NCBI RefSeq assembly: GCF_000772935.1
Contig: NZ_JPVR01000079.1
Location: 186,001-250,000, forward strand
Direction of reading: 5' to 3'
Length of the DNA: 64,000 nt
Origin: Lysinibacillus boronitolerans JCM 21713 = 10a = NBRC 103108
GTDB lineage: Bacteria > Bacillota > Bacilli > Bacillales_A > Planococcaceae
Below the pieces are notes generated by a model. That model was not told where the DNA came from and searched no databases. It worked only from the letters and a program-made list of their open reading frames with translations. Each line of letters opens with the position of its first letter. Position 1 is the first letter of the stretch. Position numbers and translations under genes: made by a program. Positions 51,955 through 61,201 of this stretch are shown here, piece after piece.

Positions 51955-51975
51955 TTGAATCCATCCTTTCTATTT

Positions 51976-53241
51976 CTAAGCTATTTCTTTATGAACTATT
52001 GGTGTAACAAATTTAATAACTGCTAAAGAAGCGATAACCGCTAAGCCGCCTGCAAGTAGGAAAGCTGCGGAGAATGTTCCTGTTCTGTCTACTAAGAAAC
52101 CTGTTAAAGTTGGCCCAATAATACCAGCTGTGTTTGCAAGGAAGTGCATAAAGCCACCAACAGATCCAACATACTTAGATTCCACCACATCATTAATGAT
52201 TGCCCAGTAAATAGCTCCTGTTAAATATAAGAAGAAAACAGAGGTAGCAACAAGCGCAACAGCACTAACTGTTGTTGTTACAATGCCTGCACAGCCAATC
52301 GATACAGCTGCTAAGAATAAACATGTAACTAGAACGACTTTACGAGAGAATAAAACTCCCTTACGCATAAAACGTTTATAAATGAAATCTGAGACAATTC
52401 CGCTCAATGCTAAACCTAGGAATCCTAAAATCCACGGAATAACCGTTACAATACTCATATCTTTTACAGCCATTCCACGAGCTTCTACTAGATAGCTTGG
52501 GAACCAAGTTAAGAAAAAGAATAGAATATAGTTATAGGCAAAGAACGAAAAGGCTGTAAACAATACTGTTGGCTGTTTTAAATAGTATGATAGACCACGA
52601 CTATGATTGATATCTTCTGCTGCAATCTCTAAATTTGCCATTGGTTCTACACTGTCTTCTTTGTTCGGCTTTTCTTTTACCACCTTAAACCATACAATTG
52701 CCCAAATAAACCCAAGAATCATAATCGCAATAAATGAATATTTCCAGCCATATGCTAATGCAATATAACCAACGATTGGACCTGCAATCGCACCACCTAG
52801 GGGTGTACCACTATTTGCTAGCCCTACTACAGAGGCACGTTTATCCGCCGGGAACCAGTTATTCACCATTTTATTTATGGTTGATGACAAGGGTCCTTCC
52901 GCCATACCAAATACAATACGAACAATAATCAACGAAGCGAACCCAACGACTAAAACCATTGCTCCACTAAATAAAGACCATACAATCATCGCTACAAATA
53001 GCGTTAACTTGGCACCAAATTTATCGGAAGCCATTCCACCTAAGAAGTTGAAAATGGCATACCCAACAGAGAAGCTACTAAAGATAATCCCTAATTGTGT
53101 TGACGTTAGATGAATATCTTCTTGAATAAATGGTGCTGCAATTGATAATGCTGAACGATCTAAATAGTTTATGACACCCGCTAAAAATAGCATGACAATA
53201 ACAACCGTTTTGCCGTCTCCAAAAATACCTTGTTGTTTCAT
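51976..53241 (-). CDS. exuT: MFS hexuronate/aldonate transporter (ExuT/ACS family)
   Basis: 421 residues, 12 membrane segments. Anion:cation symporter marks: LFLAGVINYLDRSALSIAAP near 16, GYAIFNFLGGMASDKFGAKL near 50 (motif A), and RIVFGMAEGPLSSTINKMVN near 110. ATG 53241 lies eight bases after AGGGG; the GTG at 53250 overlaps the site. It probably imports hexuronates or hexonates with protons for the surrounding enzymes. Confidence 0.87.
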   Translation of the reverse strand: MKQQGIFGDGKTVVIVMLFLAGVINYLDRSALSIAAPFIQEDIHLTSTQLGIIFSSFSVGYAIFNFLGGMASDKFGAKLTLFVAMIVWSLFSGAMVLVVGFASLIIVRIVFGMAEGPLSSTINKMVNNWFPADKRASVVGLANSGTPLGGAIAGPIVGYIALAYGWKYSFIAIMILGFIWAIVWFKVVKEKPNKEDSVEPMANLEIAAEDINHSRGLSYYLKQPTVLFTAFSFFAYNYILFFFLTWFPSYLVEARGMAVKDMSIVTVIPWILGFLGLALSGIVSDFIYKRFMRKGVLFSRKVVLVTCLFLAAVSIGCAGIVTTTVSAVALVATSVFFLYLTGAIYWAIINDVVESKYVGSVGGFMHFLANTAGIIGPTLTGFLVDRTGTFSAAFLLAGGLAVIASLAVIKFVTPIVHKEIA

Positions 53242-53277
53242 ATCATTCACCCCTAAATTTGAAATAAATCTCCTTTG

Positions 53278-54102
53278 TTAAACGCCTGAGTAAGCCATAA
53301 ATCCACCATCAACAGGAATTGTTACGCCAGTGACAAATGCTGAGTATGTATCATCAGCTAAAAATAATAATGTTCCTAATAAATCTTGTGGTTTTCCAAA
53401 ACGCTTTTGTGGTGTAGCTGCAATGATTTTTTCTGAACGTGCAGTTAATGAACCATCTTCTGTTAGCAATAAATTACGGTTTTGTTCGGTAATAAAAAAT
53501 CCTGGTGCAATGGCATTAACACGTAAACCTGCTTCTGCAAAATGCACAGCCATCCATTGCGTAAAGTTATTAATCGCTGCCTTTGCCGCGCTATATGCAG
53601 GCACTTTTGTCATAGGAGCATAGGAGCTCATGGATGAAATATTAATAATTGTCCCCTTCGTTTTTAGCAATGCTTCGCCAAAAACTTGGGCAGCTAAAAA
53701 TGTTCCTGTAAAATTATTCGAGAATACGCTTTCAAAACCACTTGGTGTTAATTCAAAGAAATTTGGTGCAGTCGATTGTTCTTTATATATTTCATCAGCT
53801 GTAATGGCATCTGGATGATTGCCGCCCGCTCCATTAATCAGTACATCAATTTGACCATATTGCTGTAAAATTGCTTGTCTCGCTGCTATTAATGACTCTT
53901 TGTTTAAAACATCCACAGAAAAATTAATTGCTTCTCCGCCATTTTCTGTAATCGATCGGACGACTGCTTCTCCTTTTTGCGCCGTACGATTTAAAATAGC
54001 AACTCGCATACCTTGTCTAGCCAATTCCATTGCCATCTCTGAGCAAAGAACACCACTACCACCTGTTACAACAGCCACTTTATTTTGTAATGCTTCATGC
54101 AC
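53278..54102 (-). CDS. SDR-type D-mannonate oxidoreductase (fructuronate reductase)
   Basis: About 274 residues. Rossmann SDR: VVTGGSGVLCSEMAMELARQ near 12, NGAGGNHPD near 92, catalytic Tyr/Lys in AYSAAKAAINNF near 170, and the C-terminal TGVTIPVDGGFMAYSGV. This is the YjmF/UxuB-SDR group of Bacillus that reduces D-fructuronate to D-mannonate, the substrate of the neighbouring UxuA. The GTG at 54102 is preferred; AGGTGAG lies across the stop of the upstream gene. Confidence 0.85.
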   Translation of the reverse strand: MHEALQNKVAVVTGGSGVLCSEMAMELARQGMRVAILNRTAQKGEAVVRSITENGGEAINFSVDVLNKESLIAARQAILQQYGQIDVLINGAGGNHPDAITADEIYKEQSTAPNFFELTPSGFESVFSNNFTGTFLAAQVFGEALLKTKGTIINISSMSSYAPMTKVPAYSAAKAAINNFTQWMAVHFAEAGLRVNAIAPGFFITEQNRNLLLTEDGSLTARSEKIIAATPQKRFGKPQDLLGTLLFLADDTYSAFVTGVTIPVDGGFMAYSGV

Positions 54103-54103
54103 C

Positions 54104-55125
54104 TTACTCACCTACTTTTAAAATAACTTTACGTACTTTATTTGGGTTTTTTTCTATATATTCAAAGGCTTCTTTTGCTTCATGTAATGAGAAAGTATGT
54201 GTAATTAAACCTTGGTGCTGTAGCTTTCCAGCATCAACAAGCTTCACTACATTTTCAAATTGGAATGTTTGTAAACGTGAGCTTTTAATCGATAATTCCT
54301 TTTTTGTGATTGGTAGTGGGGCTAGCTCAATGGCTTCCTCTCCAAAGCTAAGGACTACCACTCTTCCAGCAACTGAAACAGCATCGATAGATTGCTTGAA
54401 TGTTAGTGGAATACAAACTGCATCAATAGATACATTGACACCTACTCCATCTGTCCATTGATTAACAGCCTCTAATAAATCTTGCTCGTTTACATTGACA
54501 ACTTCATCCGCACCAAGTTCTTTTGCGAATGAGAGCTTAGCTGGATCCAAATCAGAAATCATCACGCGTGCGTCCATTAATTTAGCCATCTTTAAAATAC
54601 AAATGCCAATCGGCCCTGCGCCTTGAATCAACAGCGTCTCACCAGCCTGCAATTCACCACGATATACGGCTTGCGCGCCAATTGTATAAGGTTCGATTAA
54701 GACTGCCTCTTCTAAAGGGGTGTGGTCTGCTACTTTATGCAATTGCTTTTCAGCAACAACAAAACGCTCACGCATACCTCCATCTTCATGAACACCAAAA
54801 ACAGAAAGCTGTTCACAGACATTTGGTTGTCCTTTACGGCAAGCATAGCACTCACCACAATATCGAATTGGTTCGACAACAACCTTGTCACCAGCCTTTA
54901 ACCCTTGTACCTCTTGGCCAACCTCTAACACACGGCCAACAACCTCATGCCCAGGTACACGAGGCAATGTCGCTAATGGATTCGAACCATGATAAATATG
55001 CATGTCTGAGCCACAAATGCCAACATATTCTGTTTGAACAAGGACATCTGTTGACTCTGTTATCACTGGTTCTGCTACGTCAAATAAGCCATTTCAAAAG
55101 GTTTGATTACTTGTAGTGCTTTCAT
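54104..55125 (-). pseudogene. yjmD: Zn-dependent alcohol dehydrogenase (YjmD-like) with apparent frameshift
   Basis: Most of the gene is intact from residue about 20 on: structural zinc [15 protein letters not shown] near 94 of the full protein, [15 protein letters not shown] near 39, [19 protein letters not shown] near 175. The proper start (ATG 55125, with AGGTGA upstream) encodes [13 protein letters not shown] and then hits a TAG. The rest, [17 protein letters not shown], continues in another frame. One missing G in ATGGC near 55088 would restore the classical N-terminus. The internal GTG at 55066 has no ribosome site. It could be a genuine mutation or a base-calling error; the rest of the gene looks unaltered. 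Confidence 0.75.
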
Positions 55126-55134
55126 ACATGTCAC

Positions 55135-56199
55135 CTATTTCTTCAGATTTTCATAAGCATCCCAAAGTCCATTTAAATACATAATTCCAAGTGCTCGATC
55201 ATATAAGCCGTAGCCTGGACGACATTGTTCTCCCCAAATATGGCGACCATGATCTGGACGTACATAGCCTTCATAGTTTTGGTCATTTAATGTGCGTACA
55301 ATATTTTTAATATCGATTGAACCATCCGACGTAAAATGCGATGTTTCAAAGAAACTACCATTTTCCATAATCTTGACATTGCGGATATGGGCAAACGGAG
55401 CACGATATGCATATTTTTCAGCGATGGCTACCATATCATTTTGTGGGTCTGCTCCCATTGAACCTGAGCAGAATGTAAAACCATTTGCTATTGAATCTGA
55501 GATTTTAATTAATTTTTCATAGCTTTCTGCTCCTGTAATAATGCGCGGTAAGCCAAAGATGGAATACGGTGGATCATCTGGATGAATCGCCATTTGAATA
55601 CCTGCTTCTTCTGCAACTGGTAAAATTGCTTGTAAGAAGTAAGCTAAGTTGTCCCAAAGTTTGGCTTCATCTACCTCTTTGTACTGCTCAAATAATTCTG
55701 AAAGTCGGGCTAATCGTTCTGGCTCCCATCCTGGAAGGGTTAAATCCGAAGAAGCGCTTACTTCATTCACCAGTTCTTGTGGATCTAAGTTCATGACCTT
55801 TTCCTTATCGAAATAGAGAGCCGTTGAGCCATCTTCTAGTGGATGGAATAAGTCTGTACGTGTCCAATCAAATACGGGCATAAAGTTATAGCAAATAACT
55901 TTGACACCTACTTCACCAAGGTTGCGAATCGATTGTTTATAGTTGTCAATATATTGATCACGTGTTGGCAATCCTAATTTAATATCTTCATGGACATTGA
56001 CACTTTCTACGACATCTGTATGGAATCCGAACGATTGAATATAGTCAACTTCATCTTGAATGACCTCTTTAGTCCATACTTCTCCTGCTGGTAGGTGATG
56101 AAGTGCCCAAACAATTCCTTTTACATTCGGTATTTGCTTCACATCTTCTAATTTCACTGTATCATTGCCACGACCATACCATCTAAACGTCATATTCAT
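55135..56199 (-). CDS. uxuA: Mannonate dehydratase
   Basis: 354 residues, TIM-barrel sugar-isomerase relative. Key parts: FRWYGRGNDTVKLEDVKQIP near 5, AIHPDDPPYSIFGLPRI near 202 (His, Asp), TFCSGSMGADPQND near 236 (Cys), and YVRPDHGRHIWGE near 306 (Asp, His). It dehydrates D-mannonate to KDG with Mn2+. Strong AGGAGG nine bases before ATG. Central to the operon's fructuronate branch. Confidence 0.94.
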   Translation of the reverse strand: MNMTFRWYGRGNDTVKLEDVKQIPNVKGIVWALHHLPAGEVWTKEVIQDEVDYIQSFGFHTDVVESVNVHEDIKLGLPTRDQYIDNYKQSIRNLGEVGVKVICYNFMPVFDWTRTDLFHPLEDGSTALYFDKEKVMNLDPQELVNEVSASSDLTLPGWEPERLARLSELFEQYKEVDEAKLWDNLAYFLQAILPVAEEAGIQMAIHPDDPPYSIFGLPRIITGAESYEKLIKISDSIANGFTFCSGSMGADPQNDMVAIAEKYAYRAPFAHIRNVKIMENGSFFETSHFTSDGSIDIKNIVRTLNDQNYEGYVRPDHGRHIWGEQCRPGYGLYDRALGIMYLNGLWDAYENLKK

Positions 56200-56212
56200 A
56201 CTTCATTACCTC

Positions 56213-56833
56213 CTAGTTTGATAGATTTTCCATATAAGCTTTGGCACGTTCAACTACACCTACGTATCCATCTCTTGCAAATGCTTTATTTAAATCACTA
56301 CCAATCCCAACTGCTACAGCCCCTGCGTCTAACCATTCGTTCATATTAGCCAAACCAACACCGCCTGTTGGCATAATTGTGATATGTGGTAGAGGACCTT
56401 TTACGGTTTTAATAAAGTTTGGTTCAAATTGATTTCCTGGGAATAATTTAATAATGTCACTTCCACCTTCAAGTGCTGTCACCATTTCTGTAATGGTCAT
56501 ACAGCCTGGTAAATATGGAATGCTGTAGCGATTGCAAAGCTTTGCAATTGCAGCGTTGTAGCTTGGACTAACAACAAACTTAGCACCGTTTAAAATCGCG
56601 TGGCGTGCAGTTTCAACATCCAATACAGTGCCAGCTCCAATTATTGCATCGCTATTGCGTAATGCTTTAAAGGTTTCTTCCACAAAAGGCGTTGTATACG
56701 TTATTTCAATTGCTCGAATGCCACCTGAGATAGCACCTTTTGAAATTTCAGTCGCTTCTTCGGGTGAATTCCCGCGAATAACAGCCACAATTTTTGCATC
56801 TGACAACGCTTTCAAAATTTCGATTTTTTGCAT
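56213..56833 (-). CDS. eda: KDPG aldolase
   Basis: 206 residues. Catalytic Glu in GIRAIEITYTTPFVEE near 38; Schiff-base Lys in DIIKLFPGNQFEPNFIKTVK near 128; phosphate-binding MPTGGVGLANMNEWLDAGAV near 155. It splits 2-keto-3-deoxy-6-phosphogluconate into pyruvate and glyceraldehyde-3-phosphate. ATG 56833 is nine bases after TAGGAG; the TTG at 56842 sits against that site. Second gene of the operon, right after kdgK. Confidence 0.93.
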   Translation of the reverse strand: MQKIEILKALSDAKIVAVIRGNSPEEATEISKGAISGGIRAIEITYTTPFVEETFKALRNSDAIIGAGTVLDVETARHAILNGAKFVVSPSYNAAIAKLCNRYSIPYLPGCMTITEMVTALEGGSDIIKLFPGNQFEPNFIKTVKGPLPHITIMPTGGVGLANMNEWLDAGAVAVGIGSDLNKAFARDGYVGVVERAKAYMENLSN

Positions 56834-56845
56834 TCCTGACAACTC

Positions 56846-57808
56846 CTATCGCTCAATTAGTTTTTCATCACCAATAAATTGCCTTAATTCTTGCAAGGAT
56901 GGGAGCCCTTCATTATCTCCTTTAATTGTTGCTACCAATGCACCTGCACCATTAGCTAAACGGAGGCGTTCTCCAATATCATCACCATTTAAATAGCTAT
57001 AGACATAGGCAGCATCAAATGCATCCCCTGCTCCAACTGTATCAATGGCACGAATAGAAAAAGCTTTTCGATCATACTGTTCAGTGGCTGTATAAACCGT
57101 GGCGCCTTGTTCACCTTTTTTCACAATAATTTCATCTATTTTATAGCACTCTTGAACGTCTTTAACTGTACGCCCTTCAAATAAAAGCTCAAATTCATCC
57201 TGCCCTGTTAACAGAAGATTGATAGATGGATACACTTTTTCGTATACCGCTCGGGCATCTTCTATAGTCCATAGTTTTAAACGTAAATTTGGATCAAAGG
57301 ATATAGGAATATTTTTTGCTTGTGCTAAAGCAATCAATTTCAATGCAACTTCAATGTTATGTTCACATACCGCTAAATACACGCCGCTAATATGTAATAA
57401 GTCCACATCATCAAGTACTGACTCATCTATACGATCTTCTGTCAGCTCAAGTAAAGGTGATGGGTTGCGGTAGTAAAACGATTTACCTGCACCGTCTTCC
57501 CGTATTTCCTTGAAGTAGATAGACGTTGGAATATGTGGTGTTCGTAAAACATGTGACACATCGATTCCTTCACCACGCGCAAAGTTATAAATTAACTTGC
57601 CAAATTCATCGTCTCCAATACAACTAATCCATTTTGCTTCCATATCTAAACGTGTAACACCTATCGCAAAATTTAATTCTGCACCACCAACAGCTCGCTC
57701 AAAGGAAGGAACGAAACGTAGAGGACCTGTCTTAGATGGATTAAAAACGACCATTGCATCCCCAATCGTTGCAATTCGTTTATTTCTCAATATTTTCATC
57801 CCCTTCAC
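56846..57808 (-). CDS. kdgK: 2-keto-3-deoxygluconate kinase
   Basis: PfkB-family sugar kinase, about 314-320 residues: RIATIGDAMVVFNPS near 10, VGGAELNFAIGVTRLDMEAK near 38, ISFDPNLRLKLW near 165, and the anion hole/catalytic Asp in RAIDTVGAGDAFDAAYVYSY near 250. It phosphorylates KDG to KDPG for Eda. Start uncertain: GTG 57808 has no clear ribosome site, while TTG 57790 lies nine bases after AAGGGG and is well spaced. First gene of the operon, just downstream of the double LacI-type operator. Confidence 0.9.
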   Translation of the reverse strand: MKGMKILRNKRIATIGDAMVVFNPSKTGPLRFVPSFERAVGGAELNFAIGVTRLDMEAKWISCIGDDEFGKLIYNFARGEGIDVSHVLRTPHIPTSIYFKEIREDGAGKSFYYRNPSPLLELTEDRIDESVLDDVDLLHISGVYLAVCEHNIEVALKLIALAQAKNIPISFDPNLRLKLWTIEDARAVYEKVYPSINLLLTGQDEFELLFEGRTVKDVQECYKIDEIIVKKGEQGATVYTATEQYDRKAFSIRAIDTVGAGDAFDAAYVYSYLNGDDIGERLRLANGAGALVATIKGDNEGLPSLQELRQFIGDEKLIER

Positions 57809-57811
57809 AAG

Positions 57812-57836
57812 TAAAACGTTTTAGTAAAACGTTTTA
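57812..57836 (-). promoter_or_regulatory. Two tandem LacI-family operators
   Basis: The palindrome TAAAACGTTTTA occurs twice, at 57812-57823 and 57825-57836, with 13-bp phasing, between the probable promoter (TTGCAA, 16 bp, TAGTAT on the minus strand) and kdgK. The CG centre is typical of LacI-family sites, and the LacI gene ending the cluster is the natural candidate regulator. Confidence 0.8.
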
Positions 57837-57926
57837 CTAATACTAACACGATTTTTTTTTCGTTGCAACAATAATCCGATTATTTAGATTGTTAGAGTCA
57901 AATGATCATTATTGTCTTACATGCAT

Positions 57927-57972
57927 AAAAAAACCTCGTAAAAGACAGAAAATAATCTATCCTTTTACGAGG
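57927..57972 (-). terminator. Terminator of TraB/GumN gene
   Basis: Perfect stem CCTCGTAAAAG / CTTTTACGAGG with T7 on the minus strand. Confidence 0.87.
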
Positions 57973-57983
57973 GGAAATCGATT

Positions 57984-59342
57984 TTATTGATAAAACGGCT
58001 TTACCTTGTAGCCGTTTTTCTCCAAATGATAGCGAATATTTTTATCGATTAGGAAGTGACCTGAACCAACAACAACAAAGTACTTACCTTCTTTTTCTTC
58101 CAGTACATTCATGATTTTCTTTGCCATCTGTTCATCGCGTAGACCAAATAGCATTTCATTAAATTCAGAGGATGTACCTTCCATTGCTTGGAAGCTTTTT
58201 GCAAACTCTTCAACATTTCCTTGCTTCCAGCTTGTAAACCACTCTTGAAGAACTTCAGATTGATTGTCTTCAGATGGATTAATGATACTATCCAGTACAG
58301 CGACTAATGACTGCTCCTGTGCCTCTGGTGATAATCCTTCAAACATATCAACCTGTGCTCTTGTACCTTCTAATTCAATTACTGGCTTTTGCTGCAACTG
58401 TGCGTTTAATAAAAAGTAGATATCAATACCGTGCATTGCCATCTCTTGTGGGGTCATACCAAAGGAATCGTCCATAGCTAACATCGATAGTGCGCTAGAA
58501 AGCATCCACGGCTTTTGCACTGTTAGCTGCTCCATTGGAAGACCATAAAGCTTTGCCACTTGTTCAAGCTTTGCATATGTTTCTGGTGCAACAGCATCTT
58601 TCAATGTTGAGCCATCTGTATACATTGCTTTTTCTGAATAGTATTCCAGTGCTTCTGTATCTAAAATGTTTGCTTCTACTAACAGTGCATCAGATTCATC
58701 AAACGCCTTTACTAATTTTTTATCGAATGGATATAAGTCTGGTGTCCCTAAATGAATCGAACCTAATAAGTAGATAAGTGTATCCTCATCCTCTACTACC
58801 CAGGCTACCCCTTTAGATCCTTGCTCTGCAAGTGCATATGTACTCTGAATGAAACGAACAGCTAGTAAAACAGCCTGTTGAGTCGTTGCCTTTTTCTCTA
58901 GTTGCAGTCCACTTGGAGAGCCTTGTAATACGTTTTGCTCTTTCATGAATTGAACAGCATCTGTACCAACAGGTAAATCATAACGCGCCACAATATTATA
59001 CAAGCGCTTTACAATATCCCCACGTGTGTTATCATTTTTCACACTTACTGGTTTGTATTGTTTATTTTCAGCTAGGCCTAGAGAAGCAACTTTCTTTTCC
59101 GTTAAAGCTAGTAGTTCATTTACTTTATCCACTGAAATTTCTTGAAGGAAGCCATCAAAATACCATTCAGTTGAGTAAATCCCGTATTTTTCGCCCTCAT
59201 TTAAAGTTTCTATCGCCCATTCACTTATCGACGGTACTAGGGGTGGTGTTTGCTCTTCTGCATGAATAACAGGGACAACTGTCGTCAGCATTAATGAGGC
59301 ACCAAGCAATGCTGCACTCGTTCGTTTCATCATCTTTTTCAT
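57984..59342 (-). CDS. Secreted TraB/GumN family protein
   Basis: 452 residues. Signal peptide of about 28 residues (cleavage near IHA-EEQ). A helical S-layer-like region spans about 40-170. The TraB/GumN domain (PF01963) at 180-450 begins WVVEDEDTLIYLLGSIHLGT (GSIHLG motif) and contains DALLVEANILDTEA near 210, IELEGTRAQVDMFEGL near 318 and VVGSGHFLIDKN near 430. These proteins are predicted metal-dependent proteases of the TIKI/erythromycin-esterase-like fold group. Extracellular or wall-associated; role unknown. Confidence 0.83.
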   Translation of the reverse strand: MKKMMKRTSAALLGASLMLTTVVPVIHAEEQTPPLVPSISEWAIETLNEGEKYGIYSTEWYFDGFLQEISVDKVNELLALTEKKVASLGLAENKQYKPVSVKNDNTRGDIVKRLYNIVARYDLPVGTDAVQFMKEQNVLQGSPSGLQLEKKATTQQAVLLAVRFIQSTYALAEQGSKGVAWVVEDEDTLIYLLGSIHLGTPDLYPFDKKLVKAFDESDALLVEANILDTEALEYYSEKAMYTDGSTLKDAVAPETYAKLEQVAKLYGLPMEQLTVQKPWMLSSALSMLAMDDSFGMTPQEMAMHGIDIYFLLNAQLQQKPVIELEGTRAQVDMFEGLSPEAQEQSLVAVLDSIINPSEDNQSEVLQEWFTSWKQGNVEEFAKSFQAMEGTSSEFNEMLFGLRDEQMAKKIMNVLEEKEGKYFVVVGSGHFLIDKNIRYHLEKNGYKVKPFYQ

Positions 59343-59500
59343 CAAATTCTTTTCTCTCCCTTTTCCTTTTTTATGTATCAGTATCGTATGGAATTATACC
59401 ATATACTACCCAACTATTTTATACTTAAAGGTGAAAATATTGCCAAATATGTATTGGCAATTATCTATTTTGAAATAGTGATAAAGAGACCAAAATTAAT

Positions 59501-59533
59501 AAGACGATGACAAATTATTATGTCATCGTCTTT
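59501..59533 (-). terminator. Terminator of NPCBM protein gene
   Basis: Perfect stem AAGACGATGACA / TGTCATCGTCTT, with further T residues on the plus side and AT-rich on the minus side. Confidence 0.78.
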
Positions 59534-59543
59534 TATAGAAGGT

Positions 59544-60236
59544 TTATTGAATAAATTTAGGATCTAATATACCTAAACCACTGCCTTCAAGTTCAAACTT
59601 CACTTTTGAAGCACCCTCTAAATTAACATAAACCTTTACCTTGTCTTTGATTGCTCCACTATCATAAGCCAATTTACCATCTGCGTAAATTTTCAAGAAA
59701 CCTATTCCGGAAGAATTAGCTGCTAACTTTTTAATTGGTGCCAGATAGGTTTCGAATCCCTTGTAATTTCCATTGGCTAAGTATTCCACTGTATGGTCTT
59801 GAACTGCGCCTCCTCCATGATAACCACCAAGTTGATAGGATCGCTCAAACTTCTCACCTGTCCTAATAGTGATAGAGCTTGGATTGTGGAAGAAGTGGTC
59901 TTCCTCATTCCCAATAGGTTTTACATCTTTTAAAGCGGTGAATTTGGGAACATCACCAATATAAACAGACTTTGTTTTCCCATCCCATGTTACTTTTTCA
60001 CCTAAAGATTCAGCGATAAAACGCATTGGGACATATATTGTGCCTTGATAATTAAATCCAGATTGACCTTCTGACGGCACTTTTTCAACCTTATCTACAT
60101 AGTAATTAATCGGATCCTGAAACACGCTGATCTTTTTCATGTCACTTGCTGCTTCCGTTGTTGAAAAGTAGGTAAAAGTCATACCTCCTAATATAAAAAA
60201 CCCTAAGTAACTAGTTATTATAAATAGCTTCTTCAC
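59544..60236 (-). CDS. Secreted stalk-domain/NPCBM surface protein
   Basis: About 230 residues. N-terminal signal or anchor helix (residues 1-25). A copper-amine-oxidase-N 'stalk' domain at about 30-95 has GTIYVPMRFIAESLGEKVTW and SVYIG. A galactose-binding-like NPCBM domain at 110-230 has LGGYHGGGAVQDHTVEYLAN and IYADGKLAYDSG. It probably binds cell-wall or polysaccharide glycans outside the cell. GTG 60236 lies seven bases after GAGGAG. Confidence 0.8.
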   Translation of the reverse strand: MKKLFIITSYLGFFILGGMTFTYFSTTEAASDMKKISVFQDPINYYVDKVEKVPSEGQSGFNYQGTIYVPMRFIAESLGEKVTWDGKTKSVYIGDVPKFTALKDVKPIGNEEDHFFHNPSSITIRTGEKFERSYQLGGYHGGGAVQDHTVEYLANGNYKGFETYLAPIKKLAANSSGIGFLKIYADGKLAYDSGAIKDKVKVYVNLEGASKVKFELEGSGLGILDPKFIQ

Positions 60237-60415
60237 GACATCACTCCTCAAAATAAACATAGATTTATGTAATTATACCAGAAATTTCTTACAGACTTTA
60301 ATGATTTTATACCAGAATATTTTTAAGGGAAACTGTTAGCTAGTTCTGAATCATTTACAGAATTATAGTTTTAGCTGTTAAAAAACAATTCTCCTTTAAT
60401 AATGAAATGATGAAA

Positions 60416-60611
60416 GCCTTTTTTCTATTTTTCAGGAATTTTTTTATACTCTTTAACCCTCTTCCCTTTCTACTTTTATGCCGCAAGAGGAGATATGAAC
60501 CTAACTCCAATTGCGGCTATATATGGTTTACATGCTAATGTTTCATTAAGGAATATCGTTGGAAACATCCTATTTTTTATGCCCTTAGGTTTCGGTATTT
60601 TATCAACTTAG
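60416..60611 (+). pseudogene. VanZ family protein remnant
   Basis: One frame reads SLTLFPFYFYAARGDMNLTP followed by VSLRNIVGNILFFMPLGFGI and stops at 60609. The NIVGNILFFMPLGF motif is diagnostic of VanZ-like membrane proteins. The upstream end has an in-frame stop and no start codon in this frame, and the C-terminal half is missing. This remnant explains most of the 480-base gap between the two minus-strand genes. Confidence 0.7.
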
Positions 60612-60667
60612 ACCCTCAGGGTAGAAAATTGTGATATTTAAGTATAAGTATGAGCTCCTATAGGGGC

Positions 60668-60700
60668 AAAAAAGAAACCCCCTTTTAGTGGTTTCTTTTC
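60668..60700 (-). terminator. Terminator of VOC gene
   Basis: Stem AAAGAAACC / GGTTTCTTT with an A-rich plus flank (T run on the minus strand). Confidence 0.75.
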
Positions 60701-60718
60701 AACAAAGTTGCTGATTAG

Positions 60719-61201
60719 CTATTTGATTTCTTCAGCGAGCTCTAAAATAATTCCTTCTGGCCCACGCACGTAGCATAATTTATAGGCGTTTTCGTAGCTA
60801 TAAATGTCACTAATAAGTTCTGCGCCCTTCTTTGTCAAATTGTTAACGAGGGCTTCAATATCTTCAACATTGAAGGCAATATGTTGGATACCCTTAGTAT
60901 TTGTTAAAGGCTGCTGAATGCTTATTGGATTTGATGGCGCGTTAAATTTTACTAGTTCAATATTCGCCTCGCCGTCTGGTGTTCGCAACATTACTATTTC
61001 TAGATTTACGTCACTATCTGACGTTTTTGCAACGTCCTCTTTAATACCTTGAAGCCCTAATACCCGCTCCATCCTCTTCACCCATTCACCTTCCACTTTT
61101 CCTTCCCCTAGCACCTCAAGACCAAAGTCAAGAAAAAATGCTTTCACTGCAGGAAGATCATTGACGATTATCCCCACATGATCAATCTTACGGATTTTCA
61201 T
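60719..61201 (-). CDS. VOC family protein (glyoxalase/epimerase-like)
   Basis: 160 residues, two beta-alpha-beta-beta-beta units. Metal-ligand positions: KIDHVGIIVNDL (His) near 5, EIVMLRTPDGEANIELVKF (Glu) near 69, GIQHIAFNVEDIE (His) near 104, and EGIILELAEE (Glu) near 150. All four ligands of the glyoxalase I/methylmalonyl-CoA epimerase type are present. Substrate unknown. Monocistronic. Confidence 0.86.
   Translation of the reverse strand: MKIRKIDHVGIIVNDLPAVKAFFLDFGLEVLGEGKVEGEWVKRMERVLGLQGIKEDVAKTSDSDVNLEIVMLRTPDGEANIELVKFNAPSNPISIQQPLTNTKGIQHIAFNVEDIEALVNNLTKKGAELISDIYSYENAYKLCYVRGPEGIILELAEEIK

Noticed and set aside
57812-57836. CcpA cre site before kdgK
   Set aside because: The palindromes lack the TG...CA ends of the cre consensus and fit a LacI-paralogue operator better.
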